Assembly: GCF_008634025.1 (NCBI RefSeq)
Contig: NZ_PDCM01000001.1
Span: forward strand, 1,540,001-1,604,000
DNA length: 64,000 nt
Direction of reading: 5' to 3'
From: Streptomyces albofaciens JCM 4342
GTDB taxonomy: Bacteria > Actinomycetota > Actinomycetes > Streptomycetales > Streptomycetaceae
How positions within the stretch are numbered: the first letter of the stretch is position 1; every line of letters starts with the position of its first letter. The position numbers and the translations under genes were made by a program. This document shows, one piece after another, positions 61,848-64,000 of this stretch. The notes below the pieces were generated by a model. It was given only the letters and a program-made list of their open reading frames with translations. It had not been told where the DNA came from and ran no database searches.

Positions 61848-62666
61848 TCACCACAGCAGATAGACACTGGAGAGCGCGGTGAAGACGAGCACCAGCCGCT
61901 CGAAGACCGCCTGGCCGATACGGTGGACAGCGCCCCGCCCGAGGAACGCACCGACCGGCACGGCCAGTACGAGCAGGGCGTCCAGCGCGAGCACATCCGC
62001 GTCGATCAGCCCGAGCCCCGTACTGAACGGCACCTTGACCAGGTTGACGATCAGGAAGAACCACGCGGCCGTGCCCAGGAAACCGAGCATCGTGAAACCG
62101 GCGGAAAGCAGATAGAGCGACATGGCGGGGCCACCGGCGTTGGCGACCATCGTGCCGAAACCGGCGATCAGCCCGAAGACCAGGACACGGCCGTGCTGGG
62201 CGCGAGGAGCCGAGGTGCCGGGGAAGGCCGTGCCGCGGTCCGTACGTGCGCGGTCTTCCGGCGCGCCTACTGCATCTGCCCCGCCGCCGCTCGCCGTACG
62301 CGTCCTTCGGCGCTGCCACAAGTGGTGCGCAACAATCGTCAACAGCAGTACGCCGATGGCGCGACGCATGGCTGCGTCGTCGACGTGGGCCACGAACACC
62401 GCGCCCAGCAGCACGCCCACGGCCACCGAGGGCAGCAGGCGGAGTAGCGCGGACCAGTCGGCGTGCCGCCGGTAAGCGCTTACCGCCAGCACGTCGCCCA
62501 CGAGAAGCAGCGGCAGCAGCGCCCCCGTGGATTGTTTCGCGGGCAGTACGGCCGCGAAGACGGAGACGCTGATGGCACCGACGCCGCTGACGGCCGTCTT
62601 GGAGACGCCGACGAGCAGGGCGGCCGCCACCAGCGCGCCGAACTGGAGGACGCCCGGGTCGGTCAC
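61848..62666 (-). CDS. TauE/SafE-family anion exporter
   Basis: 272 residues with about eight membrane helices and internal duplication: LVAAALLVGVSKTAVSGVGA at the start of half 1 and VLVFGLIAGFGTMVANAGGP at the start of half 2, each with the G-x-T/S pattern of the family. Others are PLLLVGDVLAVSAYRRHADW, LPSVAVGVLLGAVFVAHVDD and PVGAFLGRGAVHRIGQAVFE. It probably moves sulfite, sulfonate or organic anions. It overlaps the upstream inositol-dehydrogenase-like gene by 4 bp and is therefore co-translated; that pairing suggests an anion linked to sugar or sulfo-sugar oxidation, an inference only. Confidence 0.82.
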   Translation of the reverse strand: MTDPGVLQFGALVAAALLVGVSKTAVSGVGAISVSVFAAVLPAKQSTGALLPLLLVGDVLAVSAYRRHADWSALLRLLPSVAVGVLLGAVFVAHVDDAAMRRAIGVLLLTIVAHHLWQRRRTRTASGGGADAVGAPEDRARTDRGTAFPGTSAPRAQHGRVLVFGLIAGFGTMVANAGGPAMSLYLLSAGFTMLGFLGTAAWFFLIVNLVKVPFSTGLGLIDADVLALDALLVLAVPVGAFLGRGAVHRIGQAVFERLVLVFTALSSVYLLW

Positions 62667-63778
62667 ATGCCAGAAGCGTGGGCACGGACGGCGCCTGAGG
62701 AATGCACCGTGTCCGCAGGGCGCGCGACGCCTGAAGTGCGCGAGGCTCCAGCGGCGTGCGCGCCGGCCTCGCCCCCGGCGATACGTACGTCCGCGACCCG
62801 CACCGGCTCGCCGGTGCGACGGGAGCGGTCACACGCCTCGGCGATGTACAGCGCCTCCAGGGCTTCGGCGGGCGAACACGGGCTCTCCGCGCGGCCGGCG
62901 GCCACGTCCACGAAGGCGCCCAGTTCGGTGACGTACGCGTCGTGGAAGCGTTCCATGAACGTCGTGTACGGGGCGGACCGCTGCCAGGAGACGTGCGGTT
63001 CGGCACTCGGCAGCGGGGCACGGTCGTCGAGTCCGACGATTCGCGCCCCCTTGGAGCCGCAGACCTCCAGGCGGACGTCGTGGCCCGCGCCGTTGTAGCG
63101 GGTGGCGGTGACGGTGGCCAGCGTGTCGTCGTCGAAGCGCAGCAGTGCGGCGCAGGTGTCCACGTCGTCGCCGTCGGCGAAGAAGGGCGCGCCCCGGTTG
63201 GCGCCCTGGGCGTACACGGAGACCACTTCGCGGCCGGTGAGCCAGCGCAGGATGTCGAAGTCGTGGATGCTGCAGTCGCGGAAGAGCCCGCCGGACGTGG
63301 GGATGTAGACCGCGGGCGGCGGCGACTGGTCGCTGGTGCAGGCGCGCAGGGTGTGTACCCAGCCGAGGTCGCCCGACCGCAGAGCGTCCCTGGCCGCTTG
63401 GTAGCCGCGGTCGAAGCGCCGCTGGAAGCCGATCTGTACGGGGACGGAACCGGACTCGGCGCGTTCCACGACGGCGACCGTGCCGGGAACGTCCAGTGCC
63501 ACCGGCTTCTCGCAGAAGACCGGCACCTCGGCGTCCAGCGCCTGGTGGATCAGCTCGGCGTGCGCGCTGGTCGCGGCGGTGATCACGACGCCGTCCAGGC
63601 CGTCCGCGTACATCTGGGGAAGGGTTTCGGCGGCCTCGACGCCGAGCGTGTCCGCGAGGACGCGGGCGCGGGCGGCGTCGGCATCGGCGACGACGATGCG
63701 GTCCACGCCGGGGACGGACTTCAGCGTCTCGGCGTGGAACGCTCCGATGCGTCCGGTGCCGATCAGGCCGATCTTCAT
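62663..63778 (-). CDS. Inositol 2-dehydrogenase-like Gfo/Idh/MocA oxidoreductase
   Basis: 371 residues from ATG 63778 (AGGAG eight bases upstream). Rossmann N-terminus MKIGLIGTGRIGAFHAETLK, VDRIVVADADAARARVLADT, VVITAATSAHAELIHQALDA and VPVFCEKPVALDVPGTVAVV. C-terminal domain: VPVQIGFQRRFDRGYQAARD, GGLFRDCSIHDFDILRWLTG (catalytic Asp/His region), VTATRYNGAGHDVRLEVCGS. Closest to IolG-type inositol dehydrogenases, though substrate specificity in this family is broad. The C-terminal ~40 residues are Ala/Gly-rich. It is the first gene of a pair with the TauE/SafE transporter. A GGAACGTTTCC near-palindrome upstream may be a LacI-type site. Confidence 0.88.
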   Translation of the reverse strand: MKIGLIGTGRIGAFHAETLKSVPGVDRIVVADADAARARVLADTLGVEAAETLPQMYADGLDGVVITAATSAHAELIHQALDAEVPVFCEKPVALDVPGTVAVVERAESGSVPVQIGFQRRFDRGYQAARDALRSGDLGWVHTLRACTSDQSPPPAVYIPTSGGLFRDCSIHDFDILRWLTGREVVSVYAQGANRGAPFFADGDDVDTCAALLRFDDDTLATVTATRYNGAGHDVRLEVCGSKGARIVGLDDRAPLPSAEPHVSWQRSAPYTTFMERFHDAYVTELGAFVDVAAGRAESPCSPAEALEALYIAEACDRSRRTGEPVRVADVRIAGGEAGAHAAGASRTSGVARPADTVHSSGAVRAHASGM

Positions 63779-63868
63779 GTGGCAACTCCTGTCGTTTGGG
63801 GGCGGGGGCGAGAGCCGGGGGAGAACTGGAATGGTCGGAGCGTCGTGGAGAGGCGCGAAGGTGGCGGT

Positions 63869-63879
63869 GGAACGTTTCC
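63869..63879. promoter_or_regulatory. Possible LacI-type operator
   Basis: GGAACGTTTCC has the CG-centred core AACGTT, about 90 bp upstream of the IolG-like start. The remaining right-hand edge (63890-64000) shows no assignable gene. Confidence 0.35.
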
Positions 63880-64000
63880 GCACCTGAGCGGCGGATGGGC
63901 GAACGGGAACGGGTGAGGCGGTGTCACATCGCTCCGCGGACGCGGCATCGAGATCGGGACCGGGGTCGGGATCGACGACGCTCTCTTGGGCTCCGCCGCA

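Overview
The window is high-GC actinobacterial DNA with strongly GC-biased third codon positions, many GTG starts, GGAGG-type ribosome binding sites and hairpin terminators without T-runs. Gene content (a liu-type leucine/acyl-CoA cluster, a CitA-like citrate synthase, a CsoR-type copper operator, a CpnT-like secreted toxin, many LacI/TetR/MarR regulators) points to Streptomyces or a close relative. No rRNA, tRNA, CRISPR array, transposase or integrase was recognised. Assignments rest on motifs, gene order and reading-frame quality seen in the sequence; no database search was run.

1-5.6 kb: end of a leucine-catabolism cluster: partial carboxyltransferase, divergent TetR regulator with paired operators, acyl-CoA dehydrogenase and thioesterase II. 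Then a conserved protein of uncertain function faces an agmatinase across a shared regulatory region.

5.6-18.6 kb: the most unusual region, a minus-strand polymorphic-toxin locus of the type VII secretion (WXG100/CpnT) kind. In transcription order it holds a small conserved protein, a WXG100-like secreted partner, a 2,187-residue toxin with two papain-fold glutamine-deamidase-like modules and a C-terminal deaminase-like module, and two large proteins combining a P-loop, WD-like strands and a SUKH-4-like immunity domain. Between those two is a decayed gene whose fragment matches the small protein at the head of the locus.

18.7-31.1 kb: LysR regulator with divergent EamA exporter; kdpB without kdpA or kdpC; a deazaflavin-type reductase/hemerythrin fusion; malic enzyme; and an ABC ATPase-YhgE/Pip permease-TetR operon. 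Several genes carry in-frame minisatellites at or near their ends.

31.1-46 kb: exported and envelope functions: GH65 trehalase-like enzyme, penicillin-binding protein, phytase-like lipoprotein, fused ABC exporter, S28 peptidase, small lipoprotein and GH3 N-acetylglucosaminidase-like enzyme.

46-53 kb: a sugar/polyol catabolic region. LacI, a MarR-GNAT fusion and an isomerase lie on the minus strand. A divergent plus-strand operon encodes a Gfo/Idh/MocA oxidoreductase, a DUF993 aldolase-like protein and a second isomerase.

53-64 kb: housekeeping and transport: RecD2 helicase, citrate synthase, copper ATPase with CopZ under a CsoR-type operator, a CPA2 antiporter, and an inositol-dehydrogenase-like gene overlapping a TauE/SafE transporter by 4 bp.
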